Positions 6,448 to 13,273 of a stretch of DNA of 19,715 nucleotides are shown here, piece by piece. Below the pieces are notes generated by a model. That model had not been told where the DNA came from, searched no databases, and saw nothing but the letters and a program-made list of their open reading frames with translations. How positions within the stretch are numbered: position 1 is the first letter of the stretch; each line of letters opens with the position of its first letter. Made by a program: the position numbers and the translations under genes. This DNA comes from JBGTHB01 sp041746415 (GTDB lineage: Bacteria > Pseudomonadota > Gammaproteobacteria > Coxiellales > Coxiellaceae): the NCBI GenBank assembly GCA_041746415.1, contig JBGTHB010000125.1:1-19715 (forward strand), given 5' to 3'.

Positions 6448-7301
6448 ACCGCTAAAATATTATAGTTAACTAGTCTATCTTTTTCAGTAGCAATTTTATT
6501 GGCTGACCAATATGAATAAGTCAGTTGCGCAAAATTCAGCAGAATAAATTCAGCACCACAATAACCTGGAAAAAATGGCCACACTACTGTCGCTACTAAA
6601 CTAACAGTAGAAGTGATTAAATTAACAGTGGGGACGGCATTTACTAACGAACGGAAATTATCGACTTGTGCTTGTGCTTGTCCTTGTCCTTGTCCTTGTC
6701 CTTGTGCTTGTGCTTGTCCTTGTCCTTGTCCTTGTGCTTGTCCTTGATCATCATCTGCATCAGAAACATCCAGCCGCTGCGCGCGAGAAATTTTAAAATT
6801 AATTGCCGCAGCAGCCAAACTGAAAATTGCCAATAGATCAAACGTAATCGCTGTAAATAAAGCTGTTTCTTTAAATGAAAAATAAAGAATGGCCACAATA
6901 GGACGACACAGCGTATAAGCGCGCTGCATTTGAAACATATCCAATTCTTCTTTTGTGATTGCCTTGTTTATATTTTTTGAAGTTGCTGTTCGTGGTGTAT
7001 GTGTGTTTAAGGGATTTTCAATATCAACACTTGTCTCTGAGCGCTGATTTAAATTCGTCTTTGCCGCATACAAAATAATCATATCCAACACAAACCCTGC
7101 CACACCAAAACTACGATACGTAACATATTCAGTGTGGCTTAGCTGATGACGCAATGGTGGCAAGATACTTTCTGGACCAATAGCCCAAGTGAGATACCAC
7201 AAATTCTGCGCTAAAACACGCAAGGTACTCAGAAAAAACACGTTCCTATATAATGGTATCTTGCCGGCATTTCCATTTAACGGCGTGGTTTCATTTGTCA
7301 T
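6444..7301 (-). CDS. Orphan multi-pass membrane protein with (G/A)Q dipeptide repeat
   Basis: A 285-aa protein I do not recognise. It has a hydrophilic N-terminus, hydrophobic segments at about residues 23-40, 64-80, 132-143, 147-168, 225-245 and 250-264, and a basic/acidic tail (ATEKDRLVNYN). Between the fourth and fifth segments an acidic linker (SDADDDQ) runs into thirteen GQ/AQ dipeptides (residues 187-212). Residues 82-125 are polar and probably exposed. The ATG at 7301 follows an A-rich leader with no Shine-Dalgarno sequence. The last codon region overlaps the end of the PagL-like gene tail-to-tail. It is separated from recJ by 89 bp and appears to have its own -10 box. A repeat-bearing, lineage-restricted membrane protein in this setting could be a secreted effector or an envelope protein, but no secretion signal or domain supports either; function unknown. 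Confidence 0.7.
   Translation of the reverse strand: MTNETTPLNGNAGKIPLYRNVFFLSTLRVLAQNLWYLTWAIGPESILPPLRHQLSHTEYVTYRSFGVAGFVLDMIILYAAKTNLNQRSETSVDIENPLNTHTPRTATSKNINKAITKEELDMFQMQRAYTLCRPIVAILYFSFKETALFTAITFDLLAIFSLAAAAINFKISRAQRLDVSDADDDQGQAQGQGQGQAQAQGQGQGQGQAQAQVDNFRSLVNAVPTVNLITSTVSLVATVVWPFFPGYCGAEFILLNFAQLTYSYWSANKIATEKDRLVNYNILAV
6665..6742 (-). repeat. Hexanucleotide microsatellite, 13 copies of CTTGTS (plus strand)
   Basis: On the plus strand thirteen uninterrupted 6-bp units CTTGTG or CTTGTC run from 6665 to 6742, followed by a degenerate CTTGAT. On the coding (minus) strand each unit encodes one GQ or AQ dipeptide. The G/C variants are not random singletons: GTG GTG GTC x4 is followed by GTG GTG GTC x3, suggesting duplication of a larger block of about 36 bp. 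Because the unit is 6 bp, copy-number change by slippage alters protein length without shifting frame. Confidence 0.95.
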
Positions 7302-7323
7302 TTTTTATTTTTTTTCGAGGGTA

Positions 7324-7329
7324 ATTATA
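7324..7329 (-). promoter_or_regulatory. Perfect -10 box upstream of the orphan membrane protein
   Basis: TATAAT on the minus strand at 7324-7329 predicts a start near 7317 and a leader of about 16 nt made largely of A residues. No good -35 is visible at 16-18 bp. A small inverted repeat lies immediately upstream, as described separately. Confidence 0.4.
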
Positions 7330-7332
7330 TGA

Positions 7333-7355
7333 ACTGGCTTTTATGCTCAGCCAGT
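7333..7355 (-). terminator. Small hairpin between recJ and the orphan gene
   Basis: ACTGGCT (7333-7339) and AGCCAGT (7349-7355) form a perfect 7-bp stem with a 9-nt loop, 35 bp after the recJ stop. No U-tract follows on the minus-strand transcript, so a terminator role is only a guess; it could equally stabilise the 3' end of recJ mRNA. Confidence 0.3.
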
Positions 7356-7390
7356 GAAAACCAATATAACAGACACAACTTAAAAAAAAA

Positions 7391-9115
7391 TTAAGCTAGC
7401 GGCTGAATATGCTCAATTAACAATTGCAGTTTTTTATGATTATTAAAATCATTTATATCAAGACGATAAGCGACAATCACCCGCTGACAGGAGTGATTTG
7501 GCCATTTGTCTAAATCGACGTTAAACGCAATGGCATCCAAATAATGCTCGCTGCCTTCTAACTGTAAAATCAATTTCAGATGTCGCTCGCCCACAATGCG
7601 TTGACTGATCAAATTGAATTCGCCATCAAATAGTGGCTCAGGAAAACTTTGCCCCCAAGGACCAGCAGCCTGAATACATTCTGCAATTTCCAAACACAAA
7701 TTAGCTGCACTTAACTCACCATCTGACAGTATTCTTCCTTGTAAATCTTCTTCGTTCACCCGCAACAATACTTCGCTGGCAAAGGCTTGTGAAAACGCAT
7801 CGAAATGCTGTAGGGGCAAACTCATTCCCGCCGCCATAGCGTGGCCACCAAATTTGGTAATTAAATCGGGGTGTTTCGTTGCCACTGCTTCAAGCACATC
7901 GCGTATATGCAAACCCGGTATTGAACGCGCTGAACCTTTAAGATTTTGTGCATCTTCACGCGCAAACGCGATCACCGGACGATGACATTTTTCTTTTACG
8001 CGTGAGGCCACCAAACCCACCACGCCTTGATGCCAATCGTCTTGATACAAACACAATCCTGCTGGTAATTTTTCACTCGTATACAATTTTTCGATTTCTG
8101 AAAAAGCTTCTTGCTGCATGTGATTTTCAATCACGCGCCGTTTTTTATTTAAATCATCCAGTTGTTTTGCAATCGTCAACGCCACGCTATATTTTTCTGC
8201 TAATAAACACGAAATTCCTAATGACATGTCATCTAAACGACCTGCAGCATTTAAACGCGGACCAATAGCAAAACCTAAGTCCTGGGCTTTTAATTTAGCG
8301 CAATCACGTCCAGCCACTTCAAGCAAGGCTTTTACACCTTGGCGCATAAAACCAGCACGAATACGCTGCAATCCTTGATGCACTAAGATGCGATTGTTTT
8401 TATCTAACGGCACCACATCCGCTACGGTACCTAATGCAACTAAATCCAAGTATTCCGCCATGTTGGGGCAAGTGAGATTACTCTGTTCAAACCACTGACG
8501 TTTTTTTAATTCTGCACGCAAAGCTAACATCACATAAAAAATAACACCCACCCCCGCTAAATTTTTACTGGGAAAAAGATCACCGGGTTGATTGGGATTG
8601 ACAATTGCTAGCGCATTTGGCAATAAGGCGCCTGCTAAATGGTGATCAGTGATCACCACCTCAATCCCCAATTCCTTGGCGCGCGCTACCCCGGCGTGTG
8701 ACGAAATACCATTATCTACTGTGATGATAATGTCAGGTGAGTGCTGATTGGCGACCTCCACGATTTCTGGCGTTAAACCATAACCATAAGCAAACCGATT
8801 AGGCACCAAATAAAAAACGTAACGTGCGCCAAACGCGTGTAATGCACTCACTGCCAATGCGGTGGACGTGGCGCCATCCGCATCAAAATCACCGAGTATT
8901 AAAATACGCTTTTGAGCCTTAATCGCATCAGCAAGAAAACTTACTGCCGCACCAATACCAAGCAATGAATCGTAGGGCAATAAACCAGAGAGCTCACGGG
9001 TCAATTCTTCTGCTGCACGAATATCACGTCCCCAGTAAATCCGCTGCAACCACTCAGGAAGATGCGCCAATGGGGTAAGTTCACATTCAATATTTCTTCT
9101 GACTATCTGCTTCAC
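7391..9115 (-). CDS. recJ: Single-stranded-DNA-specific exonuclease RecJ
   Basis: RecJ is a 5'-3' ssDNA exonuclease acting in recombination (RecF pathway), mismatch repair and base-excision repair. The 574-aa length is normal for the family. The DHH domain shows motif I DFDADG at 76-81, VDNGISSH with DNG at 134-136 and the name-giving DHH at 157-159; the DHHA1 domain shows GSARSIPG and GGHAMAAGMSL. The start is a GTG at 9115 with AAGGA about six bases upstream; an overlapping ATG two bases earlier is immediately closed by TGA. The gene is monocistronic or heads a short transcript with the orphan gene 89 bp downstream. It diverges from the GNAT gene across a 197-bp spacer (9116-9312). That spacer shows no convincing promoter pair, only an extended -10-like TGGTATTCT before the GNAT gene and a 20-codon ORF without ribosome-binding site. 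Confidence 0.96.
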   Translation of the reverse strand: MKQIVRRNIECELTPLAHLPEWLQRIYWGRDIRAAEELTRELSGLLPYDSLLGIGAAVSFLADAIKAQKRILILGDFDADGATSTALAVSALHAFGARYVFYLVPNRFAYGYGLTPEIVEVANQHSPDIIITVDNGISSHAGVARAKELGIEVVITDHHLAGALLPNALAIVNPNQPGDLFPSKNLAGVGVIFYVMLALRAELKKRQWFEQSNLTCPNMAEYLDLVALGTVADVVPLDKNNRILVHQGLQRIRAGFMRQGVKALLEVAGRDCAKLKAQDLGFAIGPRLNAAGRLDDMSLGISCLLAEKYSVALTIAKQLDDLNKKRRVIENHMQQEAFSEIEKLYTSEKLPAGLCLYQDDWHQGVVGLVASRVKEKCHRPVIAFAREDAQNLKGSARSIPGLHIRDVLEAVATKHPDLITKFGGHAMAAGMSLPLQHFDAFSQAFASEVLLRVNEEDLQGRILSDGELSAANLCLEIAECIQAAGPWGQSFPEPLFDGEFNLISQRIVGERHLKLILQLEGSEHYLDAIAFNVDLDKWPNHSCQRVIVAYRLDINDFNNHKKLQLLIEHIQPLA

Positions 9116-9312
9116 ATGGGTTCCTTGTCATTTAGAGAATCTTTGTACCAAAAATTTTCGGTAGACGCTAGCAGGGGGTCTTTTAACTCGGTGATTGTAG
9201 TACTATTTTTAGCTGACTCGTTTCCTTGTTATATTTAAGATTCATTTAAGTATGGCCCGATAGACTCGCAGTAGTGGTATTCTGGTAACCTAAACTTTTT
9301 GTGAAGCACCTT

Positions 9313-9915
9313 ATGATCCAGCAGTTTTACAATCGTCCCTTCCCGATACTTGAAGTGAATCAACATTACGTGCTGCGCGAGCAAGAAATCAAAGACTCTG
9401 AAGCTTTCTTTGAATACTACGCTAATCCTGAAGTCTGTAAATATATCCTCGCCAACAAACCTCGCAATTTAGCGGAAGCCAGCGCTGAGGTTCACTATTG
9501 CCGTAATTTGTTTCGTTATCATCGTGGCATTTATTGGACATTAGCACGCAAAGCAGATGATTGCATGATCGGCGCTATCGGACTTTATCTTAATAATCAA
9601 CATCATCGTGCTGAAATATGCTATGACCTTAATCAACACTACTGGAACCAAGGCATTATGACGATCGCACTCAAAAAAGTAATCGCTTTTGGTTTTGATC
9701 AAATTGACTTACAGCGAATTGAAGCCATTACGATTAAAGAAAACACGGCGTCCACCGCCATTTTGCAAAAACTGGGTTTTGAACATGAAGGACGCTTACG
9801 TCAATACCGGCAATTCAATAATGTCGCACATGACATCGAAATTTATAGCCTCATTGCACCTACCTATCAAAGCTTAAGCGCCACACTCGCACCTGCTAAA
9901 TCTATCGCACTGTAA
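9313..9915 (+). CDS. GNAT-family N-acetyltransferase (RimJ/RimL type)
   Basis: A cytosolic acetyl-CoA-dependent acetyltransferase of about 200 aa. The pattern is that of the RimJ/RimL branch: an N-terminal LREQEIKDSEAFFEYYANPEV (split strand and helix), a central IGAIGLYL strand, the acetyl-CoA-binding segment YWNQGIMTIALKKVIAFGF, and the C-terminal NTASTAILQKLGFEHEGRLR block, which is highly typical. Start is ambiguous: the frame opens with GTG at 9301, but the ATG at 9313 has a weak GAAG upstream and gives a normal family N-terminus, so I use it. The substrate cannot be told from sequence; relatives acetylate ribosomal protein N-termini, antibiotics or small amines. The glutamine synthetase gene starts 49 bp downstream in the same direction, possibly co-transcribed. 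Confidence 0.85.
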   Translation: MIQQFYNRPFPILEVNQHYVLREQEIKDSEAFFEYYANPEVCKYILANKPRNLAEASAEVHYCRNLFRYHRGIYWTLARKADDCMIGAIGLYLNNQHHRAEICYDLNQHYWNQGIMTIALKKVIAFGFDQIDLQRIEAITIKENTASTAILQKLGFEHEGRLRQYRQFNNVAHDIEIYSLIAPTYQSLSATLAPAKSIAL

Positions 9916-9951
9916 AAGCACTTACGTTATCATAGCCCATCAAACTTTTTG

Positions 9952-9956
9952 GAGGG
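9952..9956 (+). promoter_or_regulatory. Strong Shine-Dalgarno of the glutamine synthetase gene
   Basis: GGAGG ends about eight bases before the ATG at 9965 and fixes that start. It suggests efficient translation regardless of whether the gene is read from the GNAT transcript or its own promoter. Confidence 0.6.
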
Positions 9957-9964
9957 ATCATTCG

Positions 9965-11014
9965 ATGTTATCGCAAGTGACGTATATTTGGATTGACGGC
10001 GCCAAACCAACGCAAAAGCTTCGCTCTAAAGCGCGTATTCTGCAATTGCCTGCCGAAGTCGACATCAAGGACTTTCCCGACTGGGGTTTTGATGGTTCTT
10101 CCACTTATCAAGCTGTTGGCGAAAACTCCGATTTAATTTTACGACCTGCACGCTATGTCACTGATCCATTACTTGGTGAAAAAAATTATTTATTACTGTG
10201 TGAAGTGTTAAATCCAGATGGCACACCGCATGTCACTAATCATCGCGCTAAATTGGTCGCACTCAATAATGAAGTGACAGACCAAGAACCTTGGTTTGGC
10301 TTCGAACAAGAGTACACCCTATTTAATGGCTTAAAACCACTGGGTTGGCCGGAACGGGGTTATCCCGCACCGCAAGGTCCATTCTATTGTGGTGTAGGCG
10401 CTGATGAAGTATTCGGTCGTGAGCTGGTAGACGAGCACACTCAAGCCTGTATTTATGCTGGTCTCATGATATTTGGCATTAATGCGGAAGTGATGCCAGG
10501 CCAATGGGAATTTCAAATCGGTTATCGCGGCATTAAAGGTGAAACCGCCGATCCGGTCACGGTATCCGATCACCTTTGGCTTGCACGTTGGTTGTTATAC
10601 CGCTTGGGTGAAGACTATGACATCACCGCCACTCTCGATCCTAAACCAGTAAAAGGTGATTGGAATGGTGCCGGTCAACACACCAATTTTTCCACCAAAG
10701 CCATGCGTAATCCCACCACGGGCTTACAAGCAATTGAAGACGCTATTCACAAATTGGGTAAACGTCATCAAGAGCACATCAAAGTATATGGTCATGGCTT
10801 AGAAGACCGCCTTACTGGTAAACATGAAACTGCTGATATCAAAACATTTAGCGCTGGCGTGGGTGATCGTGGCGCCTCAATTCGTATTCCACGTTCTGTT
10901 TCTAATGACGGTTGTGGTTATTTAGAAGATCGTCGCCCAGGTGCCAATGCTGACCCATACCAAATTGCCACCGCATTATTGATGACAGTGTGTTGTGACA
11001 AAGTAATGGCATAG
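9965..11014 (+). CDS. Glutamine synthetase, type II (eukaryotic-type)
   Basis: Condenses glutamate and ammonia with ATP to glutamine. At 349 aa it is far shorter than the ~470-aa GSI (GlnA) usual in gammaproteobacteria and matches GSII. Visible GSII motifs in order: DWGFDGSSTYQA, PWFGFEQEYTLF (metal ligands), PGQWEFQIGYRG, the ATP/glutamate-binding GDWNGAGQHTNFST, TGKHETADI...FSAGVGDRGASIRIPR, and the C-terminal YLEDRRPGANADPY. The GSI adenylylation tyrosine region is absent, so GlnE-type control should not apply. No glnB, ntrBC or gltBD lies nearby. The strong ribosome-binding site and the hairpin immediately downstream suggest a well-expressed, defined transcript. GSII also occurs in rhizobia, actinomycetes and some host-associated bacteria, so either old paralogy or lateral transfer is possible. 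Family call is secure; origin is inference. Confidence 0.95.
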   Translation: MLSQVTYIWIDGAKPTQKLRSKARILQLPAEVDIKDFPDWGFDGSSTYQAVGENSDLILRPARYVTDPLLGEKNYLLLCEVLNPDGTPHVTNHRAKLVALNNEVTDQEPWFGFEQEYTLFNGLKPLGWPERGYPAPQGPFYCGVGADEVFGRELVDEHTQACIYAGLMIFGINAEVMPGQWEFQIGYRGIKGETADPVTVSDHLWLARWLLYRLGEDYDITATLDPKPVKGDWNGAGQHTNFSTKAMRNPTTGLQAIEDAIHKLGKRHQEHIKVYGHGLEDRLTGKHETADIKTFSAGVGDRGASIRIPRSVSNDGCGYLEDRRPGANADPYQIATALLMTVCCDKVMA

Positions 11015-11046
11015 AACACTCACAGTAGTGGCATAGGTATAAATCG

Positions 11047-11094
11047 TCGCCCACGCTAGCTAAATACGAATCGCTATTTAGCTAGTGTGGGCGA
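11047..11094. terminator. Long hairpin between glutamine synthetase and tatD (possible terminator)
   Basis: Arms 11047-11066 and 11075-11094 form a 20-bp stem with an 8-nt loop. The only imperfection is at the ninth pair, a G-U wobble in the plus-strand RNA and a C-A mismatch in the minus-strand RNA. It lies 33 bp after the glutamine synthetase stop and 56 bp after the tatD stop, between convergent genes. Neither side carries a U-tract, so it is not a classical intrinsic terminator; it may still block transcription from both sides or protect 3' ends. Confidence 0.55.
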
Positions 11095-11150
11095 AAACCT
11101 CCTCTCAACTAGCCATTTCTTCACCTAAATCAATTATTTTTAACTGGGCT

Positions 11151-11927
11151 TTAAATCGAAAATAAATTAATACAATTGCGTGTGGTAGCAGCGATCACTT
11201 CTGCTTCTGGAATATTTTTCAATTCCGCAATTTTTTTAGCGACAAAGCGCACAAATTGCGGCTCATTTGGCTTGCCTCGATAAGGATCGGGCGTTAAATA
11301 CGGTGCATCGGTTTCAATTAGCATTTTCTCTAACGGAACTTTAAGTGCTACCTCTTGCACGTTTTTCGCATTTTTAAATGTCACGATACCTGAAAACGAA
11401 ATGTAAAATCCCAAAGCCATTGCTTGTTGCGCCATTTCCCAGCTTTCGGTAAAACAATGCATCACACCTCCCACTTCGTTAGCTTTTTCTTGGGTAAGTA
11501 TGCGAATGGTATCTTGCTGCGCATCACGGGAATGAATGATTAACGGTTTTTTTAATTCACGCGCCAACTGAATGTGACGGCAAAAACGTTCGCGCATATT
11601 ATCTAAATTAGTGTCATTGTAATAATAATCCAAACCCGTTTCGCCAATCGCCACCACTTTTTTTTGAGTAGCAAACTTTTTCAATATCGCCATAGCCGGT
11701 TCTTTATCCAGCTTTTCACTGGGATGCACGCCAACACTAGCAAATACATTTTCATGTTGCTGGGCTATATCAATTACTGTTTGGGCGTTTTCCAAATCAA
11801 CACCTACACACACCATTTTTTTGACATTTTGTTCTACTGCAGCGGCAATTAACTTTGCTAAATCACCATCGTATTTATCGAGATTCAACAAATTAAGGTG
11901 ACAGTGCGAATCAACTAAATAATTCAT
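11151..11927 (-). CDS. tatD: TatD-family metal-dependent deoxyribonuclease
   Basis: TatD/YcfH hydrolases are TIM-barrel metalloenzymes with 3'-5' exonuclease activity on DNA. The 258-aa product has DSHCHLNLL at 6-14 (metal ligands H8, H10), IGETGLDYYY (E96), IIHSRDA (H132), VMHCFTES (H157) and IETDAPYLTP (D207), the complete metal set. The ATG at 11927 is preferred over the upstream ATG at 11960 because it gives the standard N-terminus and overlaps the holB stop as ATGA (11924-11927), a typical coupled junction. It is the last gene of the plsX-to-tatD cluster. In many gammaproteobacteria a PilZ-domain gene lies between holB and tatD; here nothing fits. Confidence 0.95.
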   Translation of the reverse strand: MNYLVDSHCHLNLLNLDKYDGDLAKLIAAAVEQNVKKMVCVGVDLENAQTVIDIAQQHENVFASVGVHPSEKLDKEPAMAILKKFATQKKVVAIGETGLDYYYNDTNLDNMRERFCRHIQLARELKKPLIIHSRDAQQDTIRILTQEKANEVGGVMHCFTESWEMAQQAMALGFYISFSGIVTFKNAKNVQEVALKVPLEKMLIETDAPYLTPDPYRGKPNEPQFVRFVAKKIAELKNIPEAEVIAATTRNCINLFSI

Positions 11928-12646
11928 ACAACTTCCCAGCTTAATAATAAGTCTTCCCATAACAATTGCGCATTAATGGCAATATTGGAATCGACATAAC
12001 GTTTTGCGACTACTAATTTATCGAGAAATAAATATAGTTTTTGCTGCTCATTTTTTTGCTGTAGTTTAATCTGCTCAGCAACATAACGATAGCAAAGCGC
12101 AATATCAAGGCGAGTATTTTCTTTGGCTAATGTGGTCGCTAATTCAAGCACGTCTAAACGTTGGTGACGAATGGCTAATAACTGTTGCTGCAAATACTGA
12201 TAGCGCGCATTCGATTCAGCTTGGCTAAACTCAGTATCAAAGTGAGCAAAACGTTTTATTTGGCAACGACTGCGCACAGTGGCCAATAAACGTTGCGGCT
12301 GTTCACTAATTAAAATCAGCACCACCTCACCTGTAGGCTCTTCCAATGTTTTTAATAGCGCATTGGCAGCAGCGGTTGTCATTGCTTCAGCTGGAGCAAT
12401 AATCGCAACTTGATACGCTGCGTGCTGTGGTTTTTGTTGTAACTTTTCAATCAAGTTACGCACTTGCTCGATTTTAATTGAGCGCCCATTTTCTTCAGGT
12501 GCAATATAAAAATAGTCTGGATGGGTACCGGCTTGCCACAACGCTTGTGAACCCGTAGCACATAAGAGTGTTTTTGCCAACGCTTTAGCTGCCGCCACTT
12601 TTGTTGCAAAATCGCCACCCACATATAACCAAGCATGATGTTTCAT
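11924..12646 (-). CDS. holB: DNA polymerase III subunit delta' (short form)
   Basis: Delta' is the stator of the clamp loader that opens the beta sliding clamp. Family features are visible: HPDYFYI, IKIEQVRNLIEKLQQKP, the arginine-finger helix region VAIIAPAEAMTTAAANALLKTLEEPTGEVVLILI, and the sensor/SRC motif (ATVRSRC). At 240 aa it is much shorter than E. coli HolB (334 aa). The protein starts almost at the nucleotide-binding loop, which reads GGDFATK instead of a Walker A. The zinc-binding cysteine cluster is reduced to one Cys, and the C-terminal collar domain is shortened. The ATG at 12646 overlaps the tmk stop as ATGA, so the start is well defined and the shortness is genuine rather than a mis-start. 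ATP binding is not needed in delta', so function is still plausible. Confidence 0.88.
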   Translation of the reverse strand: MKHHAWLYVGGDFATKVAAAKALAKTLLCATGSQALWQAGTHPDYFYIAPEENGRSIKIEQVRNLIEKLQQKPQHAAYQVAIIAPAEAMTTAAANALLKTLEEPTGEVVLILISEQPQRLLATVRSRCQIKRFAHFDTEFSQAESNARYQYLQQQLLAIRHQRLDVLELATTLAKENTRLDIALCYRYVAEQIKLQQKNEQQKLYLFLDKLVVAKRYVDSNIAINAQLLWEDLLLSWEVV

Positions 12647-13272
12647 AATAATTTCATTAGCTGTTGTTGTATTTCTTGTTTAATTTCATCGGGCTTTTGG
12701 TTTGCATTAATTATATAAAAGCGTTGCGGGTGATCTTGGGCAAGTTGCAAATAAGCCTCTCGCACTCGCTGAAAAAAATCCATGCCTTCACATTCAATGC
12801 GATCGCGCGCACCACGACCCTTTACTCTTTGCAAGCCAACACTTACTGGCAAATCCAGTAAAAAAGTTAAATTAGGCTGCAAATCAGCTTGCACCCATTG
12901 CGCCAATTCTTCGATATGTTTAATTGGCACACCGCGACCACCACCTTGATACGCAAAACTCGCATCCGTAAAGCGATCTGAAATCACCCATTTATCGCGT
13001 CGCAAATTGGGTAATATAACCTGTGCAATATTTTGCGCACGCCCTGCAAACATCAACAACAATTCTGTATCCGGGGACATCATTTCTTGGTAATGCCCTA
13101 ACAAAATTTTACGAATTTCCTCTGCTAATGGCGTGCCACCCGGCTCACGTGTTTGCACATAATCAATTGCTTGTGCCGTCAACCATTCATGGATGTAGCT
13201 AAGCGCTGTCGTCTTACCAGCGCCTTCCACGCCCTCTATCGAAATAAATTTTGCTTTGTGTGTTGTCTTCAT
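12643..13272 (-). CDS. tmk: Thymidylate kinase
   Basis: Phosphorylates dTMP to dTDP, the route shared by de novo and salvage dTTP synthesis. The 209-aa protein has the P-loop GVEGAGKTT at 14-22, the substrate motif TREPGGT at 41-47, the DR motif in ISDRFTDAS, and the LID sequence RGARDRIE characteristic of the E. coli-type (class II) enzyme with arginines in the LID. The mltG stop ends one base before its ATG, and its own stop overlaps holB, so the three are translationally coupled. Confidence 0.97.
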   Translation of the reverse strand: MKTTHKAKFISIEGVEGAGKTTALSYIHEWLTAQAIDYVQTREPGGTPLAEEIRKILLGHYQEMMSPDTELLLMFAGRAQNIAQVILPNLRRDKWVISDRFTDASFAYQGGGRGVPIKHIEELAQWVQADLQPNLTFLLDLPVSVGLQRVKGRGARDRIECEGMDFFQRVREAYLQLAQDHPQRFYIINANQKPDEIKQEIQQQLMKLL

Positions 13273-13273
13273 A

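Noticed and set aside
6644..6898. Alternative-frame ORF reading the microsatellite as KD/KH repeats
   Set aside because: It is the same hexamer read in another frame, with no ribosome-binding site; the GQ/AQ frame belongs to the longer membrane-protein ORF.
9183..9245. 20-codon ORF on the minus strand in the recJ-GNAT spacer
   Set aside because: No Shine-Dalgarno, no recognisable feature, very short.
11101..11150. Coding-like tail after tatD in the +1 frame (KAQLKIIDLGEEMAS then stop)
   Set aside because: TatD already ends at the normal family length, and the tail has no start or ribosome-binding site of its own; probably chance, though a frameshift relic cannot be excluded.
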